DNA of 64,000 bases from Delphinapterus leucas (GCF_002288925.2 NW_022098045.1:463184-527183); one strand, 5' to 3'. Numbered from the stretch's first letter, positions 23,080 to 35,620 are shown. Numbers and translations are program-made. The notes: generated by a model from the letters alone, not told the origin.

Positions 23080-23960
23080 TTCTTTCAACATTTTTTATTG
23101 ACATATGATATAACTATAGAAAAGTATATAAACCTATGTACAGTTTAAAGAACAATTTGAAGGCTATCATCTTTGTAACCATCACCCAGGTCAAGAAATA
23201 GACCATTACTTTCTCGTTCAAGAATTCCCTGTTTGTTCTTCTCAGGTCACAGTATCTCCTTCCCAAGGGTAATAACTCCGCTGGGGTAATCACTCACATA
23301 AAATAATTCTTGTGATAATAATTTTTCTTCTTTCTAAAAAGAATTTTATGTACATGAACATATCTCTAAGAAACATAATGTTTTGTCTGTTTTTTAATGT
23401 TGTATAAATGAAATCATCTGTTTGCATTCCTTTTCCTCTTGCTTATTTTGCTTAATAAGTTTGTGAAATTTGTCTATATTGTTGCATGCAGCTATAGCTT
23501 GTTCATTTTCATTGCCATATGGTATTCAATTGTGTTCATATATCACTGTTTGTCCATTCTATACCTTTGATCAGTTTTTGAGCGGTTCCTACTTTAGTTG
23601 CTGTAAAAACAGCCCTGTTAGGAATATGAATCCTGGTGTACACATGCAAGAGTTTCTCTTGGAATAAGAAGTAAAATTACTGGGTGGTGGGTATGTGTTT
23701 GATGCCTGTTTTCTGAAGTGGTTTTACCAGTTTACATTCCCCACAGTGTACTGAAGCTGTCACTGGTTCACCCCTTTGCCAGTATTTAGTATTGTCCAGC
23801 TTCCTAAATTTTATCATTCTGTTGAACATTTAATATCTTTTATGTTTAAATTTATATTTTCCTGATTGCTAATGAGATGGTGCTCCTTTAATTAATTAAT
23901 TTATTTGCCATTTGGATTTCTTTTGTAAAGTCCCTTTTCAGGTCCTTTTGCCCATTTTCC
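23080..23960 (-). mobile_element. Old L1 3' fragment in DCK intron 2
   Basis: Reversed L1 signatures: ttttattgacatatgatata, aaccatcacccaggtcaaga, tttttgagcggttcctactt, ctgattgctaatgagatggt. It is moderately diverged. Confidence 0.7.
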
Positions 23961-24340
23961 TTTGGATCTTCTGTCTTCCCTCACCCTGCATTTTTACCTC
24001 TTAAAGTATGTCTTGTGGCCTCTTTCAAAGTGCCCTATTCAAGTTTGCTTACATTTAGAAATGAGAGACCTGTGTTCTAAAAATAATCTTTCTCCCCCTC
24101 ATTTCTGGGGTCAGCTGTCAGTGCAGTCATTCTCAGGGGTTAGGTAGAAAGTAGCCAAATTAAACCAATGTGAGAAATACAGAAGGAACTCTTTCATTGG
24201 GGGAATGTTAGACTAGATTGGATTAGGTGACCTTCATTTAAGGTCCATTCTAGTTTTAATATCATAGCTTCTAACTCATATTAAACATGTATAACTGGTT
24301 TGTTGGCACATTAAATGTTTCTGCCTCTCAGTGTACCTTA

Positions 24341-24464
24341 CTTTTTTTTTTTTTTTTTTTTTTTGTCGCACTGCATGGCTTAGTTCCCCGACCACCAAGG
24401 ATTGAACCTGTGCCTCCTGCAATGGAAGCGCAGAGTCCTAACCACTGGACCGCCAGGGAATTCC
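24341..24464 (-). mobile_element. Short CHR-type SINE in DCK intron 2
   Basis: Poly-T (about 24 bases), gtcgcactgcatggcttagt, ending accgccagggaattccc. Perfect 12-base duplication cagtgtacctta (24329-24340, 24465-24476). Confidence 0.93.
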
Positions 24465-24476
24465 CAGTGTACCTTA

Positions 24477-26129
24477 TATTAACCAAGCACACAGGAACAT
24501 ATATAAAAACTATAATGTCAAAAATTTTAATTTGCAGAGAGAAATGTAATTATCAGATTCATTGATGTAGGTCAACCCATTCTCTATATAGGCCCAGTAG
24601 AAGGAACTTATAAGATCTCAAGGATTTGGTGCTTTTTCAAACAACAAACAACCCCTTGGGAATTTAAATATGTGGGATGCCTCCTGGTTAAAAATGACTG
24701 CCCTAGTGAATCACTGTTAGTGTTAGGAGTGTATTGAACCCTTTAGTTGTGTTGGAGAGGAGAGGTTGAAAACATTGCATTAATATACATGGGAAGCCAA
24801 TTTATAGTAAGAAGGTTGTCTATTAAGCTTAGAATCAGAGCTCAGGGGAATTAGTTATATTATCTTAATGACTGATGTCATCAGACTAAGATGCATTGAT
24901 GCATCTGTCTCCATTTTAAGAATTGGCTTCATGGATCTGATATTCATGTTTATGGGCTGGAGCATTTTCTTCCTGTGTACTAGAGTCAAAATTCCAAACT
25001 TTCTTTATAACTACCATGCAAGTGAACCTACTATTATTGTTAACATATACTTTCATTAACATATACTTTCATCAGTTTCCTGTAATCCAGTCATGTCTCC
25101 ACCATGTTACAATTTGGTAACCTTCATTGGATTTTGTATATTTGTGTACATTCTTGGAGGATAGTTTTAATTTTGTGTGTGTATTAAAGGCTACTATGTT
25201 GTTAATCCTCTCTACTTAGGTGGAGTTTCAGATTGTGGGGATAGTATTTTGGGGATAAGGTAGCGGAGTGTGAGGGTAGTAATGAGTGGGTGGGTTCTCA
25301 GTATCTTTGGATATTTTCTTTTTTCCTGGACCTCAAGAAATGGAATTTCTTCCCTCATCCTGGGGCCCTTCTTCCCCAGACCCATCCCTGACCTATTCCT
25401 TGGGATTATAGTGTGAACCACTATCCAAATCTAAGCTTTCTTAGCGTGCTGTCAATAGTGAGAAGTAGACTGTCTTCAGACCCAACTCTGGTAAGGCCAG
25501 TCCTACTTCGAATGTTCTCCATTTAATCACACTTCTTGGCAGTAACACTGGGATGGGAAGAGTTGGGCTGCTGGTACCTTTGATCTCTTCCCCTAGTCAG
25601 TAATTTAATTTGCACCTGCATGTTTAGCTGGTTTTGTTTTTTACCTGCCACCTAGTGGCTGAAATGTTGCTATACTATCGATGAGCTCCCACCAATTATA
25701 GCAAAATAAAGAGGGAGAAAGTACCTAGAAAGATTATGTAGTCTCCCTTCCCTTCTCCTCCCATGGAAAGAGTATCTTTAAATCATATGACCCAGATGAT
25801 TATCAGTCTTTGTATTAAAGATTTATTTCAAATAACAATGTGCTTTATTTGGTGATTTATGTTATTATTTAAGCCCAAAGCTTTGATTTAATTGCTTTCT
25901 TTTAGCCTATTTTTTGAGGTCTACAGACTGTCAGGAAGATATTTTTAGTCTGTTTCAGTGAGCTGAATTCTTTTGGGAGATCTTTGTTATTTACTGTGAA
26001 ATGCTATTTTACTTTTATCTAACACTTCTTACCACTAAGAAGTCACTGAAAAATTAGTAACTCTGTGAAAGAAGGGATAAAATATACTTATCTGTGAAAC
26101 AACAGCATATTTTTTGATAAGTCATTCTT
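24477..26129. other. DCK intron 2, nothing recognised
   Basis: AT-rich, apparently unique intron sequence. A direct repeat ttaacatatactttcat occurs near 25040-25071. Confidence 0.45.
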
Positions 26130-26361
26130 TTTTTTAATTTAATATTTATTTTTGGCTGCATTGGGTCTTCGTTGCTGCTTGCGGACTTTCTCTAGTTATG
26201 GTGAGCAGGGGCTCCTCTTCATTATGGTGCGTGGGCTTCTCATTGTGGTGGCTTCTCTTGTTGTGGGAGCACAGGCTTCAGTAGCTGTGGCTCGCGGGCT
26301 CTAGAGCGTAGGCTCAGTAGTTGTGGTGCATTCTTAACCACTGCGCCACCAAGGAAGTCCG
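26130..26361 (-). mobile_element. CHR-type SINE in DCK intron 2
   Basis: Poly-T, ggctgcattgggtcttcgtt, ending actgcgccaccaaggaagtcc. It is somewhat diverged, with an internal deletion relative to the copy at 21952-22269. Confidence 0.88.
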
Positions 26362-26538
26362 TATCAGGTAAATTTAAGGTAATACTTGCTGCTATAGTAA
26401 AGTCTCTGTGGTTTAAGATGATCAAATTTCATTTCTCAGGCAGTGTACAGTACAATATGGTATTGAGTGGATGGCATACCATGCTGTCACTCAGAGACCC
26501 AGACCCCTTCTAATGTGTGGCTCATCTAACCTCTAGGA

Positions 26539-26749
26539 CAGTGCTTCAAACTTTAGTGTTCAGCAGAGTCACCTGGAGGACTTGTTAAAACAAAGACTTG
26601 GCCCTCAACCCCAGTTTCTGATTTAATAGGTCTGGCAGTGGGGTGTTGAAAATGTGCATTTCTCTCAAGTTCCCAAGTGAGGTTGATGCTGCTGTTATGG
26701 GGATCATACTTTGGTACCCCTGCCCTGGAGTTGAAGTTGAAAACCGCTG
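26539..26749. mobile_element. MER5A-like hAT (Charlie) element in DCK intron 2
   Basis: Begins cagtgcttcaaactttagtg, contains agagtcacctggaggacttg and ends aaaaccgctg, as in MER5A. It is flanked by an 8-base near-duplication, ctctagga (26531-26538) and ctctaggg (26750-26757). Confidence 0.8.
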
Positions 26750-27114
26750 CTCTAGGGCCTTGGTGTCTTTTGCTTCCAGTTGATGAATAAAGAAAGAATC
26801 ATCGCTTTTGAGAGGTTTTTATGGGTCCAGCCTGGACATGATAAACATTGCTTCTGCCCTACTTCCACTGGCTAGAACTGAGTCTTCTGGCTGTAGTTAA
26901 TTACAAGGGAGACTGGGAAATAAAGCCTAGCTGTGTGTCCAGGAAGAAAAACAACCTGGTTTTAGGGAACACATAGTAGTATCTATCACACGCAATTTCT
27001 AAATAGAAGTACTTTAAATATATTTGTTAATGTAACTTAAACTCAAAAGTGCCATGTTTAATTAATCAATGTAGAAGTTGTTGAAGTTTATTTTAAAGTT
27101 AATGGGTTATTTTA

Positions 27115-27241
27115 GGGGATTCTCTGGTGGTCCAAGTGGTTAGGACTCCGCTCTTCCATTGCAGGGGGCACGGGTTCGATCCCTAGTCAGGGAGCTAACA
27201 TCCCACAAGCCTTGGGGCGCAGCCAGAAACAAAACAAAACA
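27115..27241 (+). mobile_element. Short CHR-type SINE in DCK intron 2
   Basis: ggggattctctggtggtcca start, cgggttcgatccctagtcag and a caaaacaaaacaaaa tail. An imperfect flanking duplication is seen (aaagttaatgggttatttt and aaagttgatggttatttt). Confidence 0.92.
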
Positions 27242-27589
27242 AAATAAAGTTGATGGTTATTTTGGTAATAGGTATTTGTGCACCAAAGACAACCTGAAAT
27301 AGTAAGCCCAGATAATGATAAAGACAAAAAATTGTTTTTCACGGTTAGTTTTATTTATAAAAATAACTCAGATGTATTTTCACTAGTGAATTTGTATTTA
27401 TGTCATTAGTGAATTCTCCATTGTATAATTATGTATCCATGTCTAAGATAAAGTTATTAAAATACAGAGCACCAGCACCAGTTAATTATCCACATAGTAT
27501 CTGAATATCTCCCTTCAAGAAATCAAATTAAGTATTACTTGCTTTATAGATATGATATAACTTCAGTATTTAATAGCAGATCAACATTT

Positions 27590-27810
27590 TGGAAAGAATA
27601 TGGCTTTATTGTCAGTCTTAGGCTTGAATCCTAGTTTTGCTGCTTACCAGATATATTGATATTAATGAGTTATTCAACCTTTTTGAACCCCATTTTTAAA
27701 ATTTATAAAATAGTGTCAGTAATGACTATTTCATAGGGTTGAGATAATGTATGTAAAACTTTTCATGTAGTCCCTGGCATAAAATAAATAATAAACAGTA
27801 GATATTATTA
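27590..27810 (+). mobile_element. MIR fossil in DCK intron 2
   Basis: The order of MIR landmarks is kept: ttgaatcctagttttgctgc, tattcaacctttttgaaccc, catagggttgagataatgta, ccctggcataaaataaata. Confidence 0.6.
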
Positions 27811-28199
27811 TAATTATCATTAAACCTGAAGTATATTTTCTTAATGAAGGGATATTTTGTGTAATGAACTTACTAGTTCTTCAACGAAAATTCTTTATTT
27901 TCTAAATCTAAGACATAAAAAATAAACTTTTAAGAAAACTTAAATATGGCCTTTGTGTTCACATTCCTAAGCACATTCTTTTTTGAAAATATGCTAAGTA
28001 AGCTACAGATAATGCAACCAGGGATAGAGTAGACTAATCCAAGACTTAAATTTTGTGTTTTGAATTAACATTTATACTGCAGAGAATTCCATGTATACGT
28101 AAATACCACTACACCTCTGCCCCCTTTTAGTGTCAAGTAAAAAAACTTTTTAATGTATATTTTTTGATTATTTGATAATTAATAATTTAATATTATGTA

Positions 28200-28800
28200 T
28201 TTAATATTTAAATATATTTTATTGAGCTATAATTGACATATAATATTGTATTGGTTTCAGGTGTCCAATATAGTGATTCAACATTTGTGTACATTGTAAA
28301 AATGATCACCACAGGAAGTCTAGGTACTGTCTGTCACCATACTAAGTTGATACAATATCATTGACTCTATCCCACATGCTGTGCTTATTTATTTTATAAC
28401 TGGAAATTTGTACTTCTTGATCCCCTTTACCCATTTCACCCCACATCCCCTACCTCCCTCCACTCTGGCAACCCCCCATCTAGACCTGTGAGGCTGGGGG
28501 TTTGGTTTCGTTTGTTTGATTCCACATGTAAATGATATCATGTGGTATTTGTCTTTCTCTGTCTGACCTGTTTCACTTAGCATAATACCCTTAAGTTCCA
28601 TTAATGTTGTTTCAAATGGCAAGATTTTGTTCTCTTTTATGGCCAAGTAGTATTCTATTGTATACATACACCACATCTTTATCCATTCATCTGTCTACAG
28701 ACACTTAGGTTGTTTCCATATTTTGGCTATTGTAAATAATGCTGCAATGAACCTAAGGGTACATATATCTTTTCATACTAGTGTTTCTGTGCCTGATATA
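28200..28800 (-). mobile_element. L1 3' fragment in DCK intron 2
   Basis: Reversed L1 3' end (ttttattgagctataattga, tgtacattgtaaaaatgatc). On the minus strand a degraded ORF2 C-terminus reads IEYYLAIKENKILPFETT. Confidence 0.8.
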
Positions 28801-29645
28801 TTTTCTTAAATTTTTAAAAATTAATTAATTTTTTTTAATATGTGGAATAGCAGCTTGTGCTCTTTAGCTAAGTTCTCTTATAAATCCAGCAGTCAGTGTT
28901 CATAAAGTTGTCTCTGTTACTAAGAGTAATTTCCAAAATGCTATGCTTACTAGGGTAGGAAAATAAAATAGACACTACTGTCCTCTTTATAAAAATAACT
29001 ACACGAAAGTTTTGGTTGAGTTGATATACTTCATTTAGCTGGAAAAATTCACTTGTATGAAATATTTTCTCCCTGGATGATGATGAATAAGTGGAAAGTC
29101 AGTTTATAATTAAATTAACAAAGGCCCTTGAAACTACTAAAATTAAATTTATTCTTTAAGCAGTTTGGGAAGGCAGTTACTTTACCCTTATTTCAGTTCA
29201 TCATCTGCTCAGTATTTCTAAACAGCCCTATTGTTGACTGTTAGCCCCTTGCCATTTTATGCTTTTTTTTCTTCCAGTTTTGAGAAGAAGTTTCACTTAA
29301 TTATGTGGTTTGTGGTATGAAATTTAAATTCTGCCTCAAAGTGCCATGTGTTTGTGTGGTTTTTAGTTCTTAACTGAAACTGAGGTCCGTTGTAATGTTT
29401 ACACTTCTGGATTTTTTTTTTTTTCCTCAGAGGAAAACCACCTACCTTGAGCATGAACTTTCAGGAAGTGTTCAGGGGTATTTGAACTAGGATTGAGAAT
29501 AGGAATTAGGCAGTCATATTTTATTCCTTGAAAGTTAGAAAACAAGATTAAAGACTGTATAACTGTTGGGGGACTCTTTATATAGCTTGACATAGAAAAG
29601 ATGATGAAGCATCCCTGGGTCCTGGGTTTTGTTTTTTCTTTCTTT
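28801..29645. other. DCK intron 2, nothing recognised
   Basis: AT-rich intron without an identifiable element. Confidence 0.45.
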
Positions 29646-29778
29646 CTTTTTTTAAATTTTTATTTTATTTGGCCACGCAGCACATGGGATGGATCTTAGT
29701 TCTCTGACCAGGGATCGAACCCATGTCCCCTGCATTGGGAGTGTGGAGTCTTAACCACTGGATCGTCAGGGAAGTCCC
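29646..29778 (-). mobile_element. Short CHR-type SINE in DCK intron 2
   Basis: tttggccacgcagcacatgg, tctctgaccagggatcgaac, ending gatcgtcagggaagtccc. It is flanked by the direct repeat ttgttttttctttctt. Confidence 0.9.
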
Positions 29779-29902
29779 TTGTTTTTTCTTTCTTAATCTG
29801 ACAACTCTAATATCAAAAGTATTCTAATGTATTCTATTACTGTGCAATCAATTTTAATTTAAAAAGAAAGAAAATACTGTCACTCAAAGGAAGAAATTTC
29901 AG

Positions 29903-30254
29903 GGACTTCCCTGGTGGCGCAGTGGTTAAGAATCCGCCTGCCAATGCAGGAGACACGGGTTCGACCCCTGGTCCGGGAAGATCCCACGTGCTGTGGAGCG
30001 ACTAAGCCCGTGCGCCACAACTGCTGAGCCTGTGCTCTAGAGCCCACGAGCCACAACTCCTGAGCCTGCGTGCTGCAACTACTGAAGCCCGTGCGCCTAG
30101 AGCCTGTGCTCCACAGCAAGAGAAGCCACTGCAACGAGAAGCCCATGCACCGCAATGAAGAGTAAACCCCGCTCACCACAACTAGAGAAAGCCTGCACTC
30201 AGCAACGAAGACCCAGTGAAGCCAAAAATAAATAAATAAATTTATAAAATAAAA
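29903..30254 (+). mobile_element. Long CHR-type SINE in DCK intron 2 (last SINE of this family in the window)
   Basis: ggacttccctggtggcgcag start, cgggttcgacccctgg box-B region, extended body and aataaataaataaattt tail. Perfect 17-base duplication aaaggaagaaatttcag (29886-29902, 30255-30271), so the insertion is fairly recent. Confidence 0.95.
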
Positions 30255-30799
30255 AAAGGAAGAAATTTCAGTGGCTTCTTTCTCTTTACCCCCACCCTCC
30301 CCCTTTTTTTTTTGATTGGGAAGCTTCGAATGTTAGAATTTGCTGACTTTGGCCTGTAGTAGTGAAGTGGCAATGGATAGATGCTTACAATTATTTTCTA
30401 TATTTTTTGCAAGTGATTCATTGAGGATACCAAGCCTCTTTAAAAAAAATTCATGGTTTAAATCAGATATTCCCTAACATAAATGACTTTAATCAGATTA
30501 TATAAAAATCTAATAACAGGAAATTGGCTCTACAGAGTAAAGAAAAGTGGATGCTGTGGTTGGAGAGAGAATAGCAAGTAGATACCACCAAGGTATCTCA
30601 GGAGTTTTTCAGTGTGATAGGAATACTGGAAGGGACCTAAGATGGCTTTGCCTGTTTAATTACTTAAACACATTGTACTCTGTCCAGGGAAGGTGCTAGG
30701 CTAGAAATCTGAACAAAGCAGTGTTACTAGTAAACTTTTGTGATATTTTGTAACAGCAGTAAGTAATTTCACTGTGTTCAGAGGCAGGTGTGAATATCT

Positions 30800-30960
30800 C
30801 ATTGTCTTGATTTGTGTTTCTTTAAATTAGCAATGTTGAGCATATTTTCATATGCCTATTAGCCATCTGTATATCTTTGGAAAAATGTATATAAAGGTCT
30901 TCTACCCATTTTTTAAATTGGGTTGTTTGGTTTTTTTATTTATCCAATTTTTTTAACTTA
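30800..30960 (-). mobile_element. L1 ORF2 fragment in DCK intron 2
   Basis: Reversed L1 phrases tagcaatgttgagcatattt and ttttcatatgcctattagcc, ending near exon 3. Confidence 0.6.
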
Positions 30961-31022
30961 ATAAACATTAAAATAGCCCTATTGATCATTGCTTTTTGTT
31001 TCCTTTTTCAAATTCAAAATAG

Positions 31023-31216
31023 GAACTGACAACGTCTCAGAAAAGTGGTGGGAATGTTCTTCAGATGATGTATGAGAAACCTGAACGGTGGTCTTTCACC
31101 TTCCAGTCATATGCCTGCCTCAGTCGAATACGAGCTCAGCTTGCTGCTCTCAATGGCAAGCTCAAAGATGCAGAGAAACCTGTATTATTTTTTGAACGAT
31201 CTGTGTACAGTGACAG
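31023..31216 (+). CDS. DCK: DCK exon 3
   Basis: The acceptor is ag at 31021-31022 and the donor is gtatat (31217). The exon encodes residues 70-133 plus two bases of Arg134, from [10 protein letters not shown] to FERSVYSD. Features visible by counting are Ser74 (the known activating phosphorylation site), Arg104 and Asp133 (substrate-base specificity), and Glu127-Arg128-Ser129, the ERS motif of the family. It is intact. Intron 2 (9.7 kb) contains many SINEs and L1 fragments. Confidence 0.96.
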
Positions 31217-31613
31217 GTATATATAAATGACTGTACTTGTCAGTTTGGAATCTTGGCTTAGAAGTGGACTTTTTTTTCCTGTTTCCTGGGAATCAAAGTA
31301 ATAAGAGAGGCTGAGTTAGAGATTTGAGATGGAAAATGACATTTAATACCTTCAGCAGTTTGGTACTAATGCCATTAGGGAAGTTCTAGCATAATTGCTA
31401 GCTGCCATAGAAACTGGTATAGTGGCCATCTCATCTCATTCAAATTTGCAGAGAAGTTTTTTTTCTTCCAACCCTCTTAAAATTCTTATCTGCTCTGGTT
31501 AAATCTGGATCTGTATTCTAGACTTGCACCTGGAGCTAGGAGATCATATATCTCTAAGGGAGGCTTAGAATTACCCTGCTTATTATGTAAGGATTGTTTT
31601 ACTGGAGTTAGAT

Positions 31614-32039
31614 CTGAGGTTCTCAAACTTTAGGACCCCTTACATTCTTAATAATTATTAAGGAGCCCAAAGAGCTTCGTGTCTTATTGATATTTATGTT
31701 ATTAGATATTAAGGTTGAGAAATATAAAAAAGATTTATTAACTTATTTGAAGTTAGTAATAATAAATCCATTACATATAAACATAAGAAAGATGTGAAAA
31801 TTATATCTTTCACAACAAAAAATTAGGGAGAAGAGTAGCATTGTTTGAAACTTTGCAGATCTCTTCAGTGTCTGACTTAATAGAAGTCAGCTGTATTCTC
31901 ATTTGTGCTTCTGCTTTTAAGCAGTTGTAAGCTTTTGGTTGAAGTACAGTATATAAAGTAATCTGGTCTCTCACAGAACCCCTAGAAGGGTCTTGGGGAC
32001 CACCAGGGGTTCTCACACCACATTTTTGGGAACCACTGG
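31614..32039. mobile_element. hAT-Charlie-like DNA transposon in DCK intron 3
   Basis: The left end gaggttctcaaactttagga and right end tttttgggaaccactg form the terminal inverted repeat typical of Charlie elements. The internal ggagcccaaagagcttcgtg fits a known non-autonomous family. It fills nearly half of the 1-kb intron 3. No clear target-site duplication was seen. Confidence 0.65.
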
Positions 32040-32215
32040 CCAAGTACATATTTTCTGTAGTTGGAGATAATGTGTTGTTTTCTTCTGTTGTTTTTTTCTG
32101 CTAACCAAGGCATTATCCATGGGTTTAGGAGAATGTTTCATGTCCATTTAGTAGATCCGTTTTTTCTTTGTGTTTTTTGGAAAGAATTTATGTGTTGATA
32201 TAGGCTCTCTTTCAG

Positions 32216-32363
32216 GTATATTTTTGCATCTAATTTGTATGAATCTGACTGCATGAATGAAACAGAGTGGACCATTTATCAAGACTGGCATGACTGGATG
32301 AATAACCAGTTTGGCCAAAGCCTTGAACTGGATGGAATCATTTATCTTCGAGCCACTCCAGAG
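32216..32363 (+). CDS. DCK: DCK exon 4 (last recognisable DCK exon in the window)
   Basis: The acceptor is ttcag (ending 32215) and the donor is gtgaga (32364). The exon completes Arg134 and encodes residues 135-183, [11 protein letters not shown] to IYLRATPE. The exon and its donor are intact, so splicing onward is expected. Exons for residues 184-260, which contain the LID arginines and the C-terminal helix, were not found in the remaining 31.6 kb on either strand. The gene therefore leaves the window, or is broken, after this point. Confidence 0.95.
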
Positions 32364-32664
32364 GTGAGAAACAATAAAAATTTGTTTTGTCCATTGACAT
32401 TTCAGAATAATATTTAGAAATCCTTTCAGTGGTATGCAATGAAGGCGATTTAGTTTAACTCCACTCCCCACCTCCAAATTAGAAACTCATAACTGTGTAG
32501 ATAGAAACATTCTTTTTTTCTAAGCAAACTGTAAGCCCACATTTGGAAGTTGCTCTTTTAGGCCCCTTCTCTGTTCTTCCTGAGTTCTGTTCTTCATTAT
32601 TTCTTCCTGACTTTCTCAGGGTCTGTCATCTATCACAGCTGCATTAAGAAACTTTCTAAAGCAA

Positions 32665-32785
32665 CCCCTAGAATGTAGGCTTCATGAGGTGGAAGTTTGG
32701 GTATTTTAATTACTGTTGAATTTCCAGTGCCTAGAATAGGGCCTGGGTACATAGTGGGAGATCAGTAAATGCTTGCTGAAGGACT
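32665..32785 (+). mobile_element. L2 3'-end remnant
   Basis: tagaatgtaggcttcatgag, ccagtgcctagaatagggcc, gtaaatgcttgctgaagga follow the order of the L2 tail. Confidence 0.5.
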
Positions 32786-34035
32786 GGCCAAGTTGGTGGA
32801 GGTCCATTTCAAGAAATCCTTTATGGTTGTTTGTGGCTTGGAATGGGTGGGCAGTAGCAGCTGTAGTTGAGAAGAGCCTTAGAGGACCCTTGCCGTTTTC
32901 AGTTAAGGAAGCTTACTTGAAAATGTGCCTTTTGTCATAGGTTGTAAATAGCTATTCTTGTTTACATATGAAATTATGTTATGAATCCAGGAAGACCAAG
33001 TAGATAGATGCCTTTCATAAAAGTAACCTAAATAAGAACTTACATTTGTTAAGGAATTTCTGGTTTTGGTGCTTGCATCCCCATTTTTCTCTGTTTTTTA
33101 TTCCTGTTTCTTCCCTAAGTCACAAAGTAGGCTCTGGTGAATGTAAATGCCATGACTTCTAGCCTGAAAGAATACCGTATTGCTATTGAAGCTGAATTTT
33201 CAAAGAAACTAGGTTTCTGATTCCAAGGGATGATTATTTTCCTCTTCTAATGTCAAGTAAGCCAGAATTTAACAATAATAATTTTGAAATTCACTTTTAT
33301 TTTTGAAAAGAATTTTTGTTTTTAATTATGAAAATAGTAAATACAAATATAGAAGAAAACATGAAGAATACTAATAATTTCATTCTGCTAGAAACATTCA
33401 TAGTCAATATGTTAAAGTCTAACACAAAACTTTATTTTATTTTTAAAATATTTTTAAACAAACAAATTTATTAAAAAAACAAAAACAAAAAACATTCTAT
33501 TCTGGTTACCACTCTTTGTTACAGTCTATCCCATTTTAACTCATTTCTATTTTTCCCATGGTCTTTAGAGATAAGAGCCTCAAGGGTATGGAACAGTTTG
33601 ATAGTAATTCCTCATCTTGAAGATTCACATGCAGTGTCAGTTGTGTGAATTAGCACCCCAATGCTACATGTGTCTGAGGCCTGTGATTTCAGGTTCTCAC
33701 TGGTGAATTATTTATTTTCAAGTCATTGTCTTGAAATGTTTTCAGACTCCCTCTCTCTCACTCGGGCTTGTGGATGGAATTTTACTAGCTCTCTTTTAAT
33801 GAAGGCACAACCTCTCAAGACTCTTTGTTTTCTTCAGGAAGATCAGCTCCAGCTCCTTATACTACATAACCTACTGCCTCAAATCTCCTGGAATGACTCA
33901 AAACCTCAAAGCTCCATGCTCCAACCTGGGCTGGTTGTTCTGCCATTCTGTTTCAAATTTGCTGTTTTTGGATTTTTTATTCTTATCCTCTTGAGACACC
34001 TATTCACTTATCTCTTGTGTATCTTGTTTTGCTTG
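32786..34035. other. Unassigned AT-rich sequence after DCK exon 4
   Basis: No exon and no confident repeat. The 152-codon open frame here is mostly low-complexity hydrophobic and T-run sequence. I looked here for DCK exon 5 without success. Confidence 0.45.
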
Positions 34036-34607
34036 CCTTTTTTTTTTTTTTTTTTTGTTTACTTTTTTTTTTTTTTTACATTTTTATTGGAGTATAATTG
34101 CTTTACAACGGTGTGTTAGTTTCTGATTTATAACAAAGTGAATCAGTTATACATATACCTATGTCCCCATATCTCTTCCCTCTTGCATCTCCCTCCCTCC
34201 CACCCTCCCTATCCCACCCTTCTAGCTGGTCACAAAGCACCGAGCTGATCTCCCTGTGCTATGCGACTGCTTCCCACTAGCTATCTATTTTACATTTGGT
34301 AGTGTTTATATGTCCATATATATACTACCACTCTCACACTTTGTCCCAGCTTACTCTTCCCCCTGCCCGTGTCCTCAAGTCAATTTTCTAGTAGGTCTGG
34401 GTCTTTATTCCCCTCTTGCCCCTAGGTTCTTCATGACCATTTTTTTTAAGATTCCATATTATATATGCGTTAGCATATGGTATTTGTTTTTCTCTTTCTG
34501 ACTCACTCTGTATGACAGACTCTAGGTCCATCCACCTCACTACAAATAACTCAATTTTGTTTCTTTTTATGGCTGAGTAATATTCCATTGTATATAGGTG
34601 CCACTGT
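34036..34607 (-). mobile_element. L1 3' end, 5'-truncated
   Basis: A long interrupted poly-T at left, then ttttattggagtataattgc, the reversed 3' end of a cetartiodactyl L1. The minus strand reads a truncated ORF2 C-terminus MEYYSAIKRNKIELF. It is closely related to the L1 at 63326-64000. Confidence 0.88.
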
Positions 34608-34899
34608 TTTATATTTAAGGTAATTTCTCTATGGTGAGATCTTTAATTAAATCATTCAGGAAGTAGTCATTGAGGACTCACCTTCTGAGTTGCTTCCTCC
34701 CAGTTAAGTGCATTTAAGCCTAGGTTCATGGGAGTTGAAGGAGCCTTAGGGAGGGAGGCATGCTGACTCCTCCACCATCTCTAGACTGTGGTGGGGATGA
34801 GCCCCTCCACTTGCAAAGACTGAGGGGAAATAATTTTCCTGAACTAGCTTTCAATTCATGTCTGTGTTGGCAAAATAATGTAAGCTCCTGGGAGAATTC

Positions 34900-35620
34900 T
34901 TCCATTGAATTATTTCTTAGGAATAAATACCCAGGAGTTGGATTAATGGGTCAAAGATTATAATTTCCTCTTAGCTCTTGAAATGTATTCCCATTATGTT
35001 TTCCAAAATTGTACCAATCTGCAATGTTACAGGGAGGAATTAGTGTGATTCTGCATGTCTCATTTTGGATTAGAGCCTAACATGTACTTAGATTTATGTT
35101 ACTTTAATAGGTGTAAAATTGAATTTCATTGTTGCTTAAATTTAGATGCTTTCATTACAAATGTTCCTGGATATTTTCCATATGTTTCTTTATTGGATCT
35201 ATTTCCTAATTTTTGATGGTTCCACTCATGATAATCACCCATCTATCTATTGGAGTGTTGCTAATTTTCTTACAATTTTAGAACCATTACAATTCTTGTG
35301 AAAATGATACATACTAATTGCAAAAACAATAAATATGTGTAGAGAAGCATAAAGAAAAGGGGCGATGAAATCATTGTACAGTGGCCTGGTTCTGCCCATG
35401 AGGGGAATGAGAACACAGATTAGTCTGCTTCCTCTCTATTAGTCCTCATCTAAGGGAGAAGAGCATGAATAAGGTAGATGATTGAGAAGTCCTACATTCT
35501 AGATAATTGCTATTATGTCTTTGGTGACCATTTGTGTTATATATTTAGCAAATCATTGTCCATTTTCTTTTCACCTTGTTTATGTGTAGTTGGCTTTTTC
35601 TATACAAAAGTCACTTTTTC
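34900..35620 (-). mobile_element. Diverged L1 fragment(s)
   Basis: Reversed L1-like phrases (aataaatacccaggagttgg, tccaaaattgtaccaatctg, gcaaatcattgtccattttc). They are heavily decayed and limits are approximate. Confidence 0.45.

Noticed and set aside
28389..28676. Protein-like frame IEYYLAIKENK
   Set aside because: It is the degraded C-terminal end of L1 ORF2, not a host gene.
33661..34119. 152-codon open frame on the + strand
   Set aside because: Its end is a poly-T run translated as phenylalanine, leading into an L1 tail. Not a gene.
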